A stretch of DNA of 64,000 nt from an uncultured Opitutaceae bacterium. Lineage in GTDB: Bacteria; Verrucomicrobiota; Verrucomicrobiia; Opitutales; Opitutaceae. Each line of letters starts with the position of its first letter. Positions within the stretch are counted from its first letter, which is position 1. The DNA lies in contig CALAOT010000068.1 of the NCBI GenBank assembly GCA_937889545.1, forward strand, positions 1 to 64,000, written 5' to 3'. The position numbers were made by a program, and so were the translations under genes. Below the pieces are notes generated by a model. The model did no database searches. It was not told the DNA's origin and saw only the letters and a list, made by a program, of their open reading frames with translations. Shown one piece after another: positions 1-8,475 of the stretch.

Positions 1-152
1 CCCGAATTCCAGACAATATCTCTTGGCGAATCGGGCCAATGATCTCCACCAGCCCTTGATTCACCCATTTCAGCATCTCGTCACGATACGATCCTCCAAC
101 GTCGTCCCCTCTTCTAACACCAAATGTCTCGGTTGATCACATATCTTGCCAT
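1..152 (-). pseudogene. VapC-like PIN toxin fragment, truncated by window edge
   Basis: Reading the minus strand, residues such as DEMLKWVNQGLVEIIGP match the intact VapC encoded at 7874-8278 almost base for base from position 1 to about 115. The 5' end has decayed: a start at 152 gives MARYVINRDIW and then a stop, because about 8 nt present in the intact copy are missing, which throws the rest out of frame. No VapB antitoxin gene lies upstream. The remainder of the toxin lies outside the window. I take this as an orphan, inactive copy of the vapBC repeat. Confidence 0.7.
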
Positions 153-162
153 GAGAGAGGAG

Positions 163-179
163 AGGCGCCTATGGCGCCT
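163..179 (-). terminator. Perfect 7-bp hairpin downstream of the DUF5829 gene
   Basis: AGGCGCC TAT GGCGCCT forms a perfect 7-bp stem with a 3-nt loop, about 50 nt past the stop of the leftward gene ending at 228. On the minus strand it is followed by a pyrimidine-rich run rather than a clean T tract, so termination is only likely. Confidence 0.35.
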
Positions 180-227
180 CAAACAAACGGAGCGGCAAGT
201 AATATCGCCGCTTGGCTCAGAGCAGTA

Positions 228-1088
228 TCAGTTTGATCCCCAAAACCTGAGTCGCCCCATTTCGCCGTCCAATAGGAGTTCCGCGCTGCCAAGTGACGTA
301 TCTTGTCGGCGCGTCGGGCGGCGCAGGCGCAATCCAACTTCCCTAATTCCGGCCCGCGACCCCGCAGGAATAATTGTTATCGCGATATCAGGCCCGGATA
401 TCACGGTCTTCTCCTCCATCTGGCGAATCATCCAGCCGGCGACCTTGAGCTCGGCGACCAGAATGGAGGCCTCAGATGGATTGAGAGCCACCGTCAGACC
501 CACCACATCATCGAGCAAACGGTCGGGAAGAAAGCCCGCCGCTAAGTATTGTTGGTGAGAAAGCAAATGCTCAATGCCTGCTCCCGGATACCTGGCGACG
601 AGGTAACCCGGGGCTATCTCAGTGAACCATGTCGACAGCACGTCGGAACCGTCACCCTCGACATCGATTTCAATGAGCCAAGGAACGACGCCTGGAGTCT
701 CACTTTTTCCGGCCTCTAACATTACCTTTTCGCCAAAGGTCGCGCGAAGGCGCTTTTCGATATATGGAGTGCCACCGGCGTCCCCATATCCCAGGCCTAT
801 GCCAGATTGGCCGAGCCGCCATTGGTCTCCCGCTGACGTGGATCCGGCGACAAGGATCTCAATAGCCGTCTGCCGACCCGTGATATAGAAAGCAGTCCAC
901 CCTCCGTGGCTCGGATCAACGGTCTTCTCCTTTGCGGAAGCAAGAGCCCTAATCTCGGCTGAGTGACGGATCGCCTCGTAGCTCGCCGGATCGATAACCA
1001 CGTAGACGTGGCTCAGGAAAACAGGCGTCATCTGAGCGGCGGCACAGGCCGAAGCCAATGAGAGGAACAGCGGAATTCTCGTCGGCAC
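228..1088 (-). CDS. DUF5829 family protein, exported
   Basis: About 286 residues. The N-terminus after the chosen GTG (PTRIPLFLSLASACAAAQ) looks like a signal peptide. It is followed by FLSHVYVVIDPASYEAIRHS, the opening I associate with DUF5829, a glyoxalase-like family of unknown function. A longer reading starts at a TTG at 1136, but that would place polar residues before the signal peptide, so GTG at 1088 is preferred. The gene stands alone between a VapC fragment and a TPR protein on the same strand. Enzymatic activity cannot be inferred; the family call is from the pattern of the first 60 residues. Confidence 0.6.
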   Translation of the reverse strand: MPTRIPLFLSLASACAAAQMTPVFLSHVYVVIDPASYEAIRHSAEIRALASAKEKTVDPSHGGWTAFYITGRQTAIEILVAGSTSAGDQWRLGQSGIGLGYGDAGGTPYIEKRLRATFGEKVMLEAGKSETPGVVPWLIEIDVEGDGSDVLSTWFTEIAPGYLVARYPGAGIEHLLSHQQYLAAGFLPDRLLDDVVGLTVALNPSEASILVAELKVAGWMIRQMEEKTVISGPDIAITIIPAGSRAGIREVGLRLRRPTRRQDTSLGSAELLLDGEMGRLRFWGSN

Positions 1089-1273
1089 ATCGCAATCTCT
1101 ACGGGTCGAAAGGCTCGGGACCAAGCCAAAATCCAATTAATATTCGAACGGGGCGGCAGATCGGAAGGCATGAAGTCTTCGTCACCATCGCTGTCCGCCG
1201 GCCCCCTAATCCCAACACTTTCAAGAGAGCCTAGGCCGAGTTCCCGAAGCCTGACAGATGCACACCTTGCTGC

Positions 1274-3274
1274 TCAATGCACCGTCCGAATCAATTCGAG
1301 CATTCTTAGGGCTGAAGGATCATTCGGCCGCAGCTGCAGCACCTTTTCATACTCGGCAACCGCCTCGTCCTTTCGCCCAGCCTGCATAAGAGCGGCGGCC
1401 CGCGAAAAATGCGCCTGGACAAGATTTGGCTGCATCCTGATCGCCGCCTCGATGCGCTCTAGACCCTCCTTGTTCCGCCCGATCCGGCAGAGAATCGCCC
1501 CGAAGTTGTTGCTCGCCTCAGCAAAATCGGGCTCGTCCCGCAGGGCCCCCTCGTAGTGCCGGATGCCCTCGGGAACCCGTCCGCTTTGAACCATGGCATT
1601 GCCCAGATAGAAATGGGCTCTGGCATAGTCCGGCCTGATCCGCAACGCGGTCTCCAGCTTCTGCATTCCGTCGGCGGTTCTCCCGGCTCCGTAAAGGAGT
1701 ACACCGAGGTTGGCGTAGGCCTCGTAAAAATCCGGCTTCAATCGCACCGCAGCCTCATACTCTCGGCTCGCCCCTGGGATCTGATCCGCCTGCGCGAGCG
1801 CCGCTCCCAGATTGTTGTGGGTCTGGGCTGAATCCGGTCTGATCCGCGCCGCCTCCTCGAGATGCTGGATCGCCTCGTTCAATCGGCCGGGAATGCCTTC
1901 CAAGGCAATCCCGAGATCGGTGTGCGCATCCGCATAATTGGGATGGATGCGAAGCGCCGCCTCATATTCTGATATCGCCTGAGACAGCTTGCCGGGGATT
2001 GAGGCCAGGGCTTGGCCAAGAGAACAATGGGCGCGCGCATTGTTTGGGCGTTTTGACACAGTGTCGCTCCAGAGCGAAAGGTCGCTGTGGTAGGTCTCGT
2101 TGCGTTCAAAGGTGAGAACACCAAGCCCGCACGCCAGCACACCGAGCGGCACCAAGCTCCGCCGACCTGCAATTATGTAGGCTCCAGCTGCTATCAGGGA
2201 AACAACCGCGGCTAGGGGCAGGTACATGCGGTGCTCAGCCATTGTCTGGGTAGCGACTGGGATCACGCTGGTCGGGGCGAGAATCGCGAAAAACCACGCG
2301 CCAAGAAAACCGAGCGCGGGCCGTTTCCAAAGCGCGGTCAGCGTGAGCGCAGCAAAGGCTACAACGACGAGAGCATAAGGCACCACCTCGCCCGGCCCGT
2401 GAACGAGGAAAGGACCGTAGTCAAACACGAGAGGATGGGGCCATACGGAAAGCGACAGGTACCGGGCAATCGCCTCAAATTGCGTAAGCCAGTATGATTC
2501 GGGTGCAAATGCACCGGTGAACCCGGCGGAGCCCTGACGACTCCAACCCGTTCCCGCCATCAGCAAGGCTAGCGGCAACCATGTTGCTGCCAGGCCTGAA
2601 TAGAGCCCCCGGCGCTCCAGCCATACATTCCGAAAAGATCCGGCCACAAACGTGCGGTCGTAGAGTAGCACCAGAAACGGAGCCGTAACCATCACTTCCT
2701 TCGTAGCCATTCCCAGAAGACAAACAGCGACGGAGCACACCTGCCACAATAGGGGTCGTGCAGATTCGGCTGACCGGATGAAGCAGTAGAGGGTCAGCAG
2801 GTAGAAGAGGCCCATCAAAGATTCGACCCTCTGGACGGCATAGGTCACGGCCTCCGTCTGCAAGGGATGGAGGGTCCACAGCAGAGCGATCACAAGCGCC
2901 AGTGGCAGTGAATCCCGCCCAAAACGCGCGCTTAACACGGGCCGCAGCAGTGTTCTCCGCACGATGCCGAAAAGGATCGCGCCGCTCAAAACATGGGTCA
3001 GCAGGTTGATGGCATGATAGCTCCAGACATCGGTTCCACTTAGCGCATAATTGATTGCGAGGGTGAAATTGGCGATCGGCCGGTCGCTGACCGTCGTTCC
3101 GGCCGGCGGCAACAATGCACCCCAGGGCGGCCACAATTCGCGGATGCTGGCATTCCCTTCGGTTGCCGGACCATCGTCAAAAACGAAAGGCACACTTAGG
3201 CAATTGTGGTATGCCGCAATAGCCGCCGCTGCGATCAGTATGACCGCCGGCGCCGTCTTTGCTGGTGATCGCAT
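1274..3274 (-). CDS. Multi-pass membrane protein with C-terminal TPR repeats
   Basis: A 666-residue protein with about ten hydrophobic segments in residues 1-390, then a soluble tail of roughly eight tetratricopeptide repeats (for example YADAHTDLGIALEGIPG, YEAYANLGVLLYGAG). The early FDDG motif after the first membrane helix and the overall plan resemble TMTC/PMT-type O-mannosyltransferase-like proteins, in which a GT-C membrane domain carries TPRs. That suggests glycosyl transfer at the outer face of the inner membrane, but no catalytic residue can be confirmed. ATG start at 3274. Monocistronic, with 430 bp of non-coding DNA upstream. Confidence 0.75.
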   Translation of the reverse strand: MRSPAKTAPAVILIAAAAIAAYHNCLSVPFVFDDGPATEGNASIRELWPPWGALLPPAGTTVSDRPIANFTLAINYALSGTDVWSYHAINLLTHVLSGAILFGIVRRTLLRPVLSARFGRDSLPLALVIALLWTLHPLQTEAVTYAVQRVESLMGLFYLLTLYCFIRSAESARPLLWQVCSVAVCLLGMATKEVMVTAPFLVLLYDRTFVAGSFRNVWLERRGLYSGLAATWLPLALLMAGTGWSRQGSAGFTGAFAPESYWLTQFEAIARYLSLSVWPHPLVFDYGPFLVHGPGEVVPYALVVVAFAALTLTALWKRPALGFLGAWFFAILAPTSVIPVATQTMAEHRMYLPLAAVVSLIAAGAYIIAGRRSLVPLGVLACGLGVLTFERNETYHSDLSLWSDTVSKRPNNARAHCSLGQALASIPGKLSQAISEYEAALRIHPNYADAHTDLGIALEGIPGRLNEAIQHLEEAARIRPDSAQTHNNLGAALAQADQIPGASREYEAAVRLKPDFYEAYANLGVLLYGAGRTADGMQKLETALRIRPDYARAHFYLGNAMVQSGRVPEGIRHYEGALRDEPDFAEASNNFGAILCRIGRNKEGLERIEAAIRMQPNLVQAHFSRAAALMQAGRKDEAVAEYEKVLQLRPNDPSALRMLELIRTVH

Positions 3275-3705
3275 TTGGGAAGGGCCACTTGGCGTAGTTG
3301 ACGAAGTCGCTGGGGTCTTCGCCCCGCCAACAACAACGCATTCGACGTGCCACGCAGCCCAAAACCCCTATAAGATGTTTATATTTAATGGCTTAATCCC
3401 ATCGACTTAACTGCGTCAAAATTGTTTCCATTTCTCAAATGGTTGCGTGGGCCCGCTTCAGGCCCCCAACCGGACACGTTTTGAGCGCAGCCAACCAGCA
3501 TTCGAATTAACATCCCAAAGGCCGGAGTGAGCTTGTCAGATTCAAACGAATCATCGCCATTTTGGAGAGCGACGTGTTTGAAAAGGGTACTTTTCCGAAC
3601 GATGCAGCACCCGTTACACCTGGGTAGCCAGAGATGAGCGAGGAAAGACCGGGTCTGGAATCAGGACACGCCGGGGTCGCCCTGCCCGGGGGTTTCCAGC
3701 GGCTC
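3275..3705. other. Intergenic region, 431 bp
   Basis: AT-richer than its surroundings around 3370-3440. No convincing ORF, RNA gene, repeat or terminator was seen. It should contain the promoter of the TPR protein gene on the minus strand. Confidence 0.5.
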
Positions 3706-4368
3706 TCAAGACGCGACGACCGGGTCTCCTGGGGCGGCCAGTTTTCCGATCGGGCTGCGCCTGCGTTCGGCTGCGATGCGCACTAGCTCGCCTGCGATCT
3801 CAGGGGGAGTTAAGAGGTAGTCCACGGAGCCCGTCCTCACGGCGCTCTTTGGCATGTCGGGCTGTTTCGCCGTTTGGAAGGCCTGGGCGATGACAATCCC
3901 TCCCTCGTCCTTGATCGACTTGAGCGCGGCGGCGCCGTCCGAATCGAACCCCGAGAGGATAACGGCTATGGCCCGCTTCTTTCTGTCATCCGCAAGTGTC
4001 TGTAGAAAAACGGAAATGTTCTTGGGCCAGCCATGCACCTTGGCGATGGGCTCTATATGGAAGAGATCCCCGTCCATGGTGACCTGCTGTCCAGCCGGGA
4101 CTATATAGACATGGTTGGCCTTCACGATTTCCCCGTCCGCAATCAGCACCACGGGCATTTTGGTGACGTACGGGAGGATTTCGGTCAGCAGCGATTTTCC
4201 TTCTGCGGGCTGATGGTGGACGATGATGAAGGCCAACCCGGTGTCTGGGGGAAGAATCGAGAGGATTGTGCGGTATGCGTCAAGGCCGCCCGCCGACGCG
4301 CCGAAGCAGACGACCGACAAAGGCTCAACTCGACTGCTCCTCGCCGGGATGTTCGAGCCAGTAAGCAT
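3706..4368 (-). CDS. Stand-alone CheB-type protein-glutamate methylesterase domain
   Basis: About 220 residues forming a single CheB methylesterase catalytic domain with no receiver domain. The triad can be placed: Ser25 in GASAGG, His52 in VHHQP and Asp144 in FDSDGAA. CheB enzymes remove methyl groups from chemoreceptor glutamates; receiver-less versions are often found in CheB-CheR-PAS sensors or as orphans. No chemotaxis gene is visible nearby, so its role here is open. I chose ATG at 4368 because upstream in-frame residues are Arg-rich and lie over the preceding small ORF. Confidence 0.8.
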   Translation of the reverse strand: MLTGSNIPARSSRVEPLSVVCFGASAGGLDAYRTILSILPPDTGLAFIIVHHQPAEGKSLLTEILPYVTKMPVVLIADGEIVKANHVYIVPAGQQVTMDGDLFHIEPIAKVHGWPKNISVFLQTLADDRKKRAIAVILSGFDSDGAAALKSIKDEGGIVIAQAFQTAKQPDMPKSAVRTGSVDYLLTPPEIAGELVRIAAERRRSPIGKLAAPGDPVVAS

Positions 4369-4379
4369 CAGCAATCCGA

Positions 4380-4661
4380 TCAACCGGCAATCACGTGCCG
4401 CATGGTCCCGACGGCGGTCGTCTTGGCGTCCGATTCCGTGGGCTCCCATCTCTCGTCGACCACCGGGCCTTCCGCACTGACGATGGCCCAGCGCCACATG
4501 TCATGCTGCTTTCTTTGGGTCAGGGCAAAGCCGGGAAACCCCGGATCGCATGTTACCTCGAGAGTGGCGAGCGAGAACTGGCTGGACGACGAAGCGAAGG
4601 CAGCTTCGTCGCTCGCGGTGATCTCTGGAAACGAACGCCAGACTGGAGACATGAAGCGCAT
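4380..4661 (-). CDS. Small hypothetical protein upstream of CheB
   Basis: A 93-residue ORF ending 11 bp before the CheB start on the same strand, as in an operon. The C-terminal half (WRWAIVSAEGPVVDERWEP) has a protein-like composition with tryptophans and acidic residues and does not look like a shadow frame. No family recognised. The N-terminal 25 residues are low complexity (several Ser and Ala), so the true start could be further in. Confidence 0.5.
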   Translation of the reverse strand: MRFMSPVWRSFPEITASDEAAFASSSSQFSLATLEVTCDPGFPGFALTQRKQHDMWRWAIVSAEGPVVDERWEPTESDAKTTAVGTMRHVIAG

Positions 4662-5169
4662 AGGAGAGAGGGTTGAAGCACATAATAGTCCAGCCGCCCG
4701 TCCTGCACTATGGGGTGTTATCTGGCCTTTCCTGGCTCACGCGCTACTGAACGGGAACCGCCGTCGCCAACAACTGCCAGGGTTTCGTCATAACGTTGCG
4801 GCGTTGCCCCAGCTGTCTTTTTCGTTGTCATCGTTGGGTTCCTTTCTTGGAGCCAACCCGTGTCCGTCAATTCAGGGGAACCCCAGGTCACGGTCCCGGA
4901 TTTCCTCTAGAAGCTCAAAAGCCTCGTAGCCGCATGGCTCACCATGGTAACTCTTGGTCACTCGATGCCCGCTCACAAGGCCCTCCCCTACAGGAGCAGG
5001 GTTCTCCAGAGCTAGATCCGGGCAATGTGACCAAAATAGCGCGCTATTTTAGTCCAATTTTTCGGCTGGAGAGCATTCTATTCCCCTGAGGAGTGTCTAT
5101 GTTGTTTGGCAACACGTTCCCGTCGCGCCCATTCACCCGTGCAACGGGCCAGTGTTGTTGCAGGCTTGT
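4662..5169. other. Intergenic region holding a dispersed repeat copy
   Basis: The first 220 bases show nothing recognisable. From about 4885 to 5093 lies copy R1 of the palindrome-bearing dispersed repeat, listed separately. Confidence 0.5.
4885..5093. repeat. Dispersed repeat R1 with 18-bp palindrome
   Basis: About 200 bp similar to 8557-8755, in part to 11404-11508, and to about 21815-21917. Shared landmarks are CTCAAAAGCC, CGCATGG, the CACTCACAAGG stretch, CCCTACAGGAGCA and a terminal TATTTTAGTCCAATTT. The palindrome AAAATAGCGCGCTATTTT at 5033-5050 is perfect and is flanked by GAC and GTC, so the symmetric site spans 5029-5054. Minus-strand translation gives a peptide conserved between copies. 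No vapB follows this copy. Confidence 0.8.
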
Positions 5170-6441
5170 CTACGACTCGGTTGGCTTGGAGCTGGGCCCG
5201 CCGCGGTCCCCAAATCGGAATGTAAACGCCGCGATTCTCCTTGGCTGGGTAACGCCAGCCACCCATGACTGGAAGAACGGATTATCGAATACGATCTCAA
5301 CCTTATTTCCACGTTCGATTCTCCCAAGAATTGGCGGCCGATAGCCGGCGGAACCTTCGCGGTTCCTTTCCAAGGTGCGGCAGGCCTGGCTGACATGTCC
5401 TGTCGAATCTAGGTTAAACCGAGCGATGATCTCGCCGTGAAAAAGAGAGGCTCCATAGCCCAAAGCCACTGCTTGAAGGATGGACCGATTCATCGAGGAG
5501 AGAGGCGACCATAAGCGCCAGAATTCCTCATCGAAGTCCTCCAGCAACGCCTTAATGGCGTCGGCGACGGTCGCCTCGGTGGCAACCTTGGTCTCCAACG
5601 CAATATCGAACGTGCGGCGCGCAAGCTGGACTATGTCGCGGGTGCGCGAACCGGCCCATCGAATGCATGCGGCCCCAACTCCGGTTGCCTTGACGCCGTG
5701 TCTTTCGCATGACTCGTCGATCCATTTCGCCATAAGGTCGGGGTCGATCCGCTCGATTACGAGACGGCCGAACATCCCGTAAAACGGTCCGTGTTCCCCG
5801 TGAAGTCGATCGATCATGTGGCGTACGCTGCCTGCCATGATGTAGACAATGTTCTGATGTCGCTGCATCGCGCCGCGAAGCTGCCATGAAACTCTATCGG
5901 GACCAATTGCTTCAACGAAGGTGAACTCATCAAAGATAATCGCGACTGGCCTCTTCCGCTTCTTTGCCAGCTTGTCCAATGCGTCGAGCACCTCGGTCAG
6001 CGCCTTGCTGTGAGCCGCGGCGTCCTTGCCGCGAAGCTCGGCGCCAATTTCTAATTCGAGCTCCGAGCCGCCGCTTGCGCTTCCGTCGAACTTGGCTTTG
6101 ACGTGAGGCTTAAGCACCAAGCCCGAAACCGCGCCGGCGATGAACTGCGCTGCCCTATCGCCGAGGGAACCGAGTTCGGGCAAAGCGCTTTTGAGAAGAG
6201 CTTCAGTCACGTCGGCGAGGCTTGAGTAGAGCGACAGGTCAGCAAAGAAACAAACGGCGTCATGTTCGGCAGCGGCCAATCGGGCGGCGCGCAGCAGGCA
6301 CGAGGTCTTGCCCATGCGCCGCAGACCATACACCAGAAGGTTCTCACCATCACTGATGGCCTTGGCGATTCGCTTCACTTCGACTTCGCGATCGAAGAAC
6401 GAGTCGTCGGTGGGAAGACGGTCGAAACGAAAGGGATTCAT
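5170..6441 (-). CDS. STAND-like P-loop ATPase (archaeal ATPase-like)
   Basis: About 423 residues. Walker A is GLRRMGKTS at residues 39-47 and Walker B VAIIFDEF at 166-173; the layout (NPFRF...FFDRE before the P-loop, a winged-helix-like C-terminus) matches the archaeal_ATPase / AAA-type family of NTPases found singly in bacteria and archaea. Such proteins are suspected regulators or conflict-system ATPases, but no partner gene is adjacent, so function is unassigned. ATG at 6441 was chosen since MNPFRFDR begins the conserved part; a longer reading to 6495 adds 18 atypical residues. Confidence 0.75.
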   Translation of the reverse strand: MNPFRFDRLPTDDSFFDREVEVKRIAKAISDGENLLVYGLRRMGKTSCLLRAARLAAAEHDAVCFFADLSLYSSLADVTEALLKSALPELGSLGDRAAQFIAGAVSGLVLKPHVKAKFDGSASGGSELELEIGAELRGKDAAAHSKALTEVLDALDKLAKKRKRPVAIIFDEFTFVEAIGPDRVSWQLRGAMQRHQNIVYIMAGSVRHMIDRLHGEHGPFYGMFGRLVIERIDPDLMAKWIDESCERHGVKATGVGAACIRWAGSRTRDIVQLARRTFDIALETKVATEATVADAIKALLEDFDEEFWRLWSPLSSMNRSILQAVALGYGASLFHGEIIARFNLDSTGHVSQACRTLERNREGSAGYRPPILGRIERGNKVEIVFDNPFFQSWVAGVTQPRRIAAFTFRFGDRGGPSSKPTES

Positions 6442-6838
6442 AGTTGGGGGATTCCTTGTACTTTGCTTGCAAACAAAATGATTGCAACCAAACATATTGC
6501 AATCCTAAGGCCATATCAATGGTTCACATATGCCTTTTCAGCCCCCCTAAATCGGATCCAAAGCCCTACGGAACGATCTACTCTAATCCGCCGTCAGTTG
6601 CGGCCGACGAACGCGCGGCAGGCTACCGGGCATTCTCCGCAAAATGACGCAATTGGCGGAGACGTTGTTTTCATACGTGGGTTGTGGTTTTCGGAAGCGC
6701 GATATGAAAAAGGGTCGGTTTTGGACAGGAATTGTGACGGTCTGCCGCCTAGTCCATACCTGTGGTCAACGCGGGCTGCGAACAGCCAGTCGCCGCTTCC
6801 ACTTGGAGCCGCCTACCTCCGAATGTTATGGAACACCG
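6442..6838. other. Intergenic region with hairpin repeat
   Basis: Divergent spacer between the ATPase gene and the PAP2 gene. It contains a ~90-bp repeat (6625-6712) shared with 20985-21075. The rest shows nothing recognisable. Confidence 0.5.
6625..6712. repeat. Dispersed hairpin repeat, copy 1
   Basis: Nearly identical to 20985-21075 (CTACCGGGCATT, ACGCAATTGGCGGAGACGTT, CATACGTGGGTTGTGGTTTTC). Contains an inverted repeat TCTCCGC (6634-6640) / GCGGAGA (6656-6662). In the second copy the stem has one mismatch. Shared orientation relative to the sequence given. Confidence 0.8.
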
Positions 6839-7759
6839 ATGGGATCTATGGTGTCGATTGGCCTTCGATTCGTGGCCATTCCAATCCGATTCAAACGCGC
6901 AGGCCGGTTGATAGAGGTTATCGTGCTAGTCGCGTCCGTCGTGGGGGGAGTCCATGCCCAGACCGTTGGCAACGCGCCGTCGAATCCAGATCAGGCAACC
7001 GCGCAGACAGGTTTGACAGGGATCCGGCCCGAGCACCTCTGGAGCGCCGACTATCCAGGGCTTGTCGTCGGCGACACCATCTCGATATTCACCGCGCCCG
7101 CGCACTGGGACGGCGAACAGTGGCTGGAGGTCGCGGAGATGGTTTCAGCGGTGGGAGCCACGGCAACCCTGGACGGCAACATCCAAAGAAGTGTTCAAGC
7201 CCACCGCACGGCGGGCGAGGACCGGTTTATGACGCAGTGGCAGGAATTCGGCAATTATTACGCCTTTGGCGCGTTGGCTGCTTTTGATGCGTGGGGCGAA
7301 CTTGACGGGGACATAAAGGCGAGAAACGTCGCCATGGATGGCATTGCCTCAAGCATAATAGCCGGGGGTTTGATCTCGCCGGCGCTGAAGGTTGTGGTCG
7401 GCCGCGAACGCCCAAGCACGACCAAGTCCACATACCGCTTCAAGCCCTTCAGCGCAAACGCTTCATTTCCCTCCGGGCATGCGACGGAAGCCTTTGCCGT
7501 TGCGGCCTCGATTGCGGAGAACTACCCGGTCTGGTGGGTCCAGGGACTGGTCTACGGAATCGCGGGACTGGTCGGGTATGCGCGGATTGAGCAGAATGCG
7601 CATTTCGCCAGCGACGTGGTCGCTGGATCGCTAATAGGCTGGTCCGTAGCGCGAGGAGTCGTGCACCGCAACGACGGCCCACGCGACCTCAGGAAGCTAA
7701 CATGGACGCCTTACGCCAGCGGAAAGGAAATCGGAATTGTGTTTTTCAAGTCGTACTAA
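6839..7759 (+). CDS. PAP2-family phosphatase, exported or membrane anchored
   Basis: About 306 residues from the ATG at 6839. The N-terminus has a hydrophobic segment ending in VVGGVHAQ, a plausible signal peptide. The three phosphatase motifs of the PAP2/haloperoxidase superfamily are present in order: KVVVGRERP, PSGHATEAF and GYARIEQNAHFASDVVAG, giving the Arg, Ser-Gly-His and Arg-x5-His-x3-Asp catalytic set. Likely a periplasmic lipid-phosphate phosphatase. An in-frame ORF extends back to 6644, but that part overlaps the hairpin repeat and is not protein-like. A GGA lies about 8 nt before the chosen start. Confidence 0.85.
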   Translation: MGSMVSIGLRFVAIPIRFKRAGRLIEVIVLVASVVGGVHAQTVGNAPSNPDQATAQTGLTGIRPEHLWSADYPGLVVGDTISIFTAPAHWDGEQWLEVAEMVSAVGATATLDGNIQRSVQAHRTAGEDRFMTQWQEFGNYYAFGALAAFDAWGELDGDIKARNVAMDGIASSIIAGGLISPALKVVVGRERPSTTKSTYRFKPFSANASFPSGHATEAFAVAASIAENYPVWWVQGLVYGIAGLVGYARIEQNAHFASDVVAGSLIGWSVARGVVHRNDGPRDLRKLTWTPYASGKEIGIVFFKSY

Positions 7760-7873
7760 TTTACCGCGTGGCCGCTTGCGCAGCGACAACGCAGTTCAAC
7801 ACTCGACTTAACGCGATCGGCAATGGCTCCCTTATTGGACGACCAATGAATCTCGAAAGCTTCATCAGCCTCA

Positions 7874-8278
7874 TTATTCAAAACGATAGAGTCGAATCGG
7901 CAGGACCGTCTTGTATTCCAGGAAGTCCTTGTCGTCCGTGAAAACCTCAAGTTCGTACCGAATTGCCACCGCGCAAATGACGAAATCGGTGAATGACCCC
8001 TGGATCCTTTTGAACCGACATCGATTATAATACGCGGCAGCCTCCTCGTAATCGCCAGTCCCGATTTCAAGATCGGGAAATGCACGCAAGCGATCTCTCA
8101 CAACATCGAATTTCGACCGGTCCCGAATTCCAGACAATATCTCTTGGCGAATCGGGCCAATGATCTCCACCAGCCCTTGATTCACCAACTTCAGCATCTC
8201 GTCCCGATATGATCCTGCAACTTCGTCCCCTCTTCTGAATGCAGCCGACCAAATCGGAGTGTCGGGTAAAACCCTCAC
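7874..8278 (-). CDS. vapC: VapC-type PIN-domain ribonuclease toxin, intact copy
   Basis: 134 residues. Type II toxin acting as a Mg-dependent RNase. Acidic PIN residues are visible in LPDTPIW near the N-terminus, in RQEIL, in FTDFVICA and in FTDDKDF. The GTG start at 8278 overlaps the vapB stop (GTGA), the usual translational coupling. The C-terminus ends YRFE before a TAA. This is the only intact one of three copies in the window; the copy at 21113 has a stop and a frameshift and the copy at the left edge is truncated. Confidence 0.9.
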   Translation of the reverse strand: MRVLPDTPIWSAAFRRGDEVAGSYRDEMLKLVNQGLVEIIGPIRQEILSGIRDRSKFDVVRDRLRAFPDLEIGTGDYEEAAAYYNRCRFKRIQGSFTDFVICAVAIRYELEVFTDDKDFLEYKTVLPIRLYRFE

Positions 8279-8475
8279 CGATTTGCCCTCAGCTTTTTGT
8301 GATCGAAATCAGCCAAAAAATCCACCGTGCCAAATAGTTCCCCGATTGCGCGTTGCTTTCGACGCTGAAGAAATTCGGTAAGGGCTTGGTTTACTGTGTC
8401 CTTCTTGGTTCGAAAGCCACCGATTTTTCGGGCCTTGTTGAGCAGGCGGTCGTCGATTTGGAGATTTGTGGGCAT
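8275..8475 (-). CDS. vapB: VapB-type antitoxin (VapB_antitoxin, pfam09957 type)
   Basis: 66 residues starting MPTNLQIDDRLLNKA, with KTKKDTVNQALTEFLQRR-type ribbon-helix-helix sequence and a C-terminal toxin-binding tail (FGTVDFLADFDHKK). This is the classic start and length of this antitoxin family. It binds the cognate VapC and the operon promoter. ATG at 8475 fits the family; nine upstream in-frame residues are not conserved. The upstream region carries dispersed repeat R2 with a 26-bp inverted repeat, 225 nt before the gene, which might be an operator. Confidence 0.9.
   Translation of the reverse strand: MPTNLQIDDRLLNKARKIGGFRTKKDTVNQALTEFLQRRKQRAIGELFGTVDFLADFDHKKLRANR

Noticed and set aside
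4033-4929. 298-codon plus-strand ORF over the CheB gene
   Set aside because: Antisense to a convincing CheB domain and runs into a dispersed repeat; no motif.
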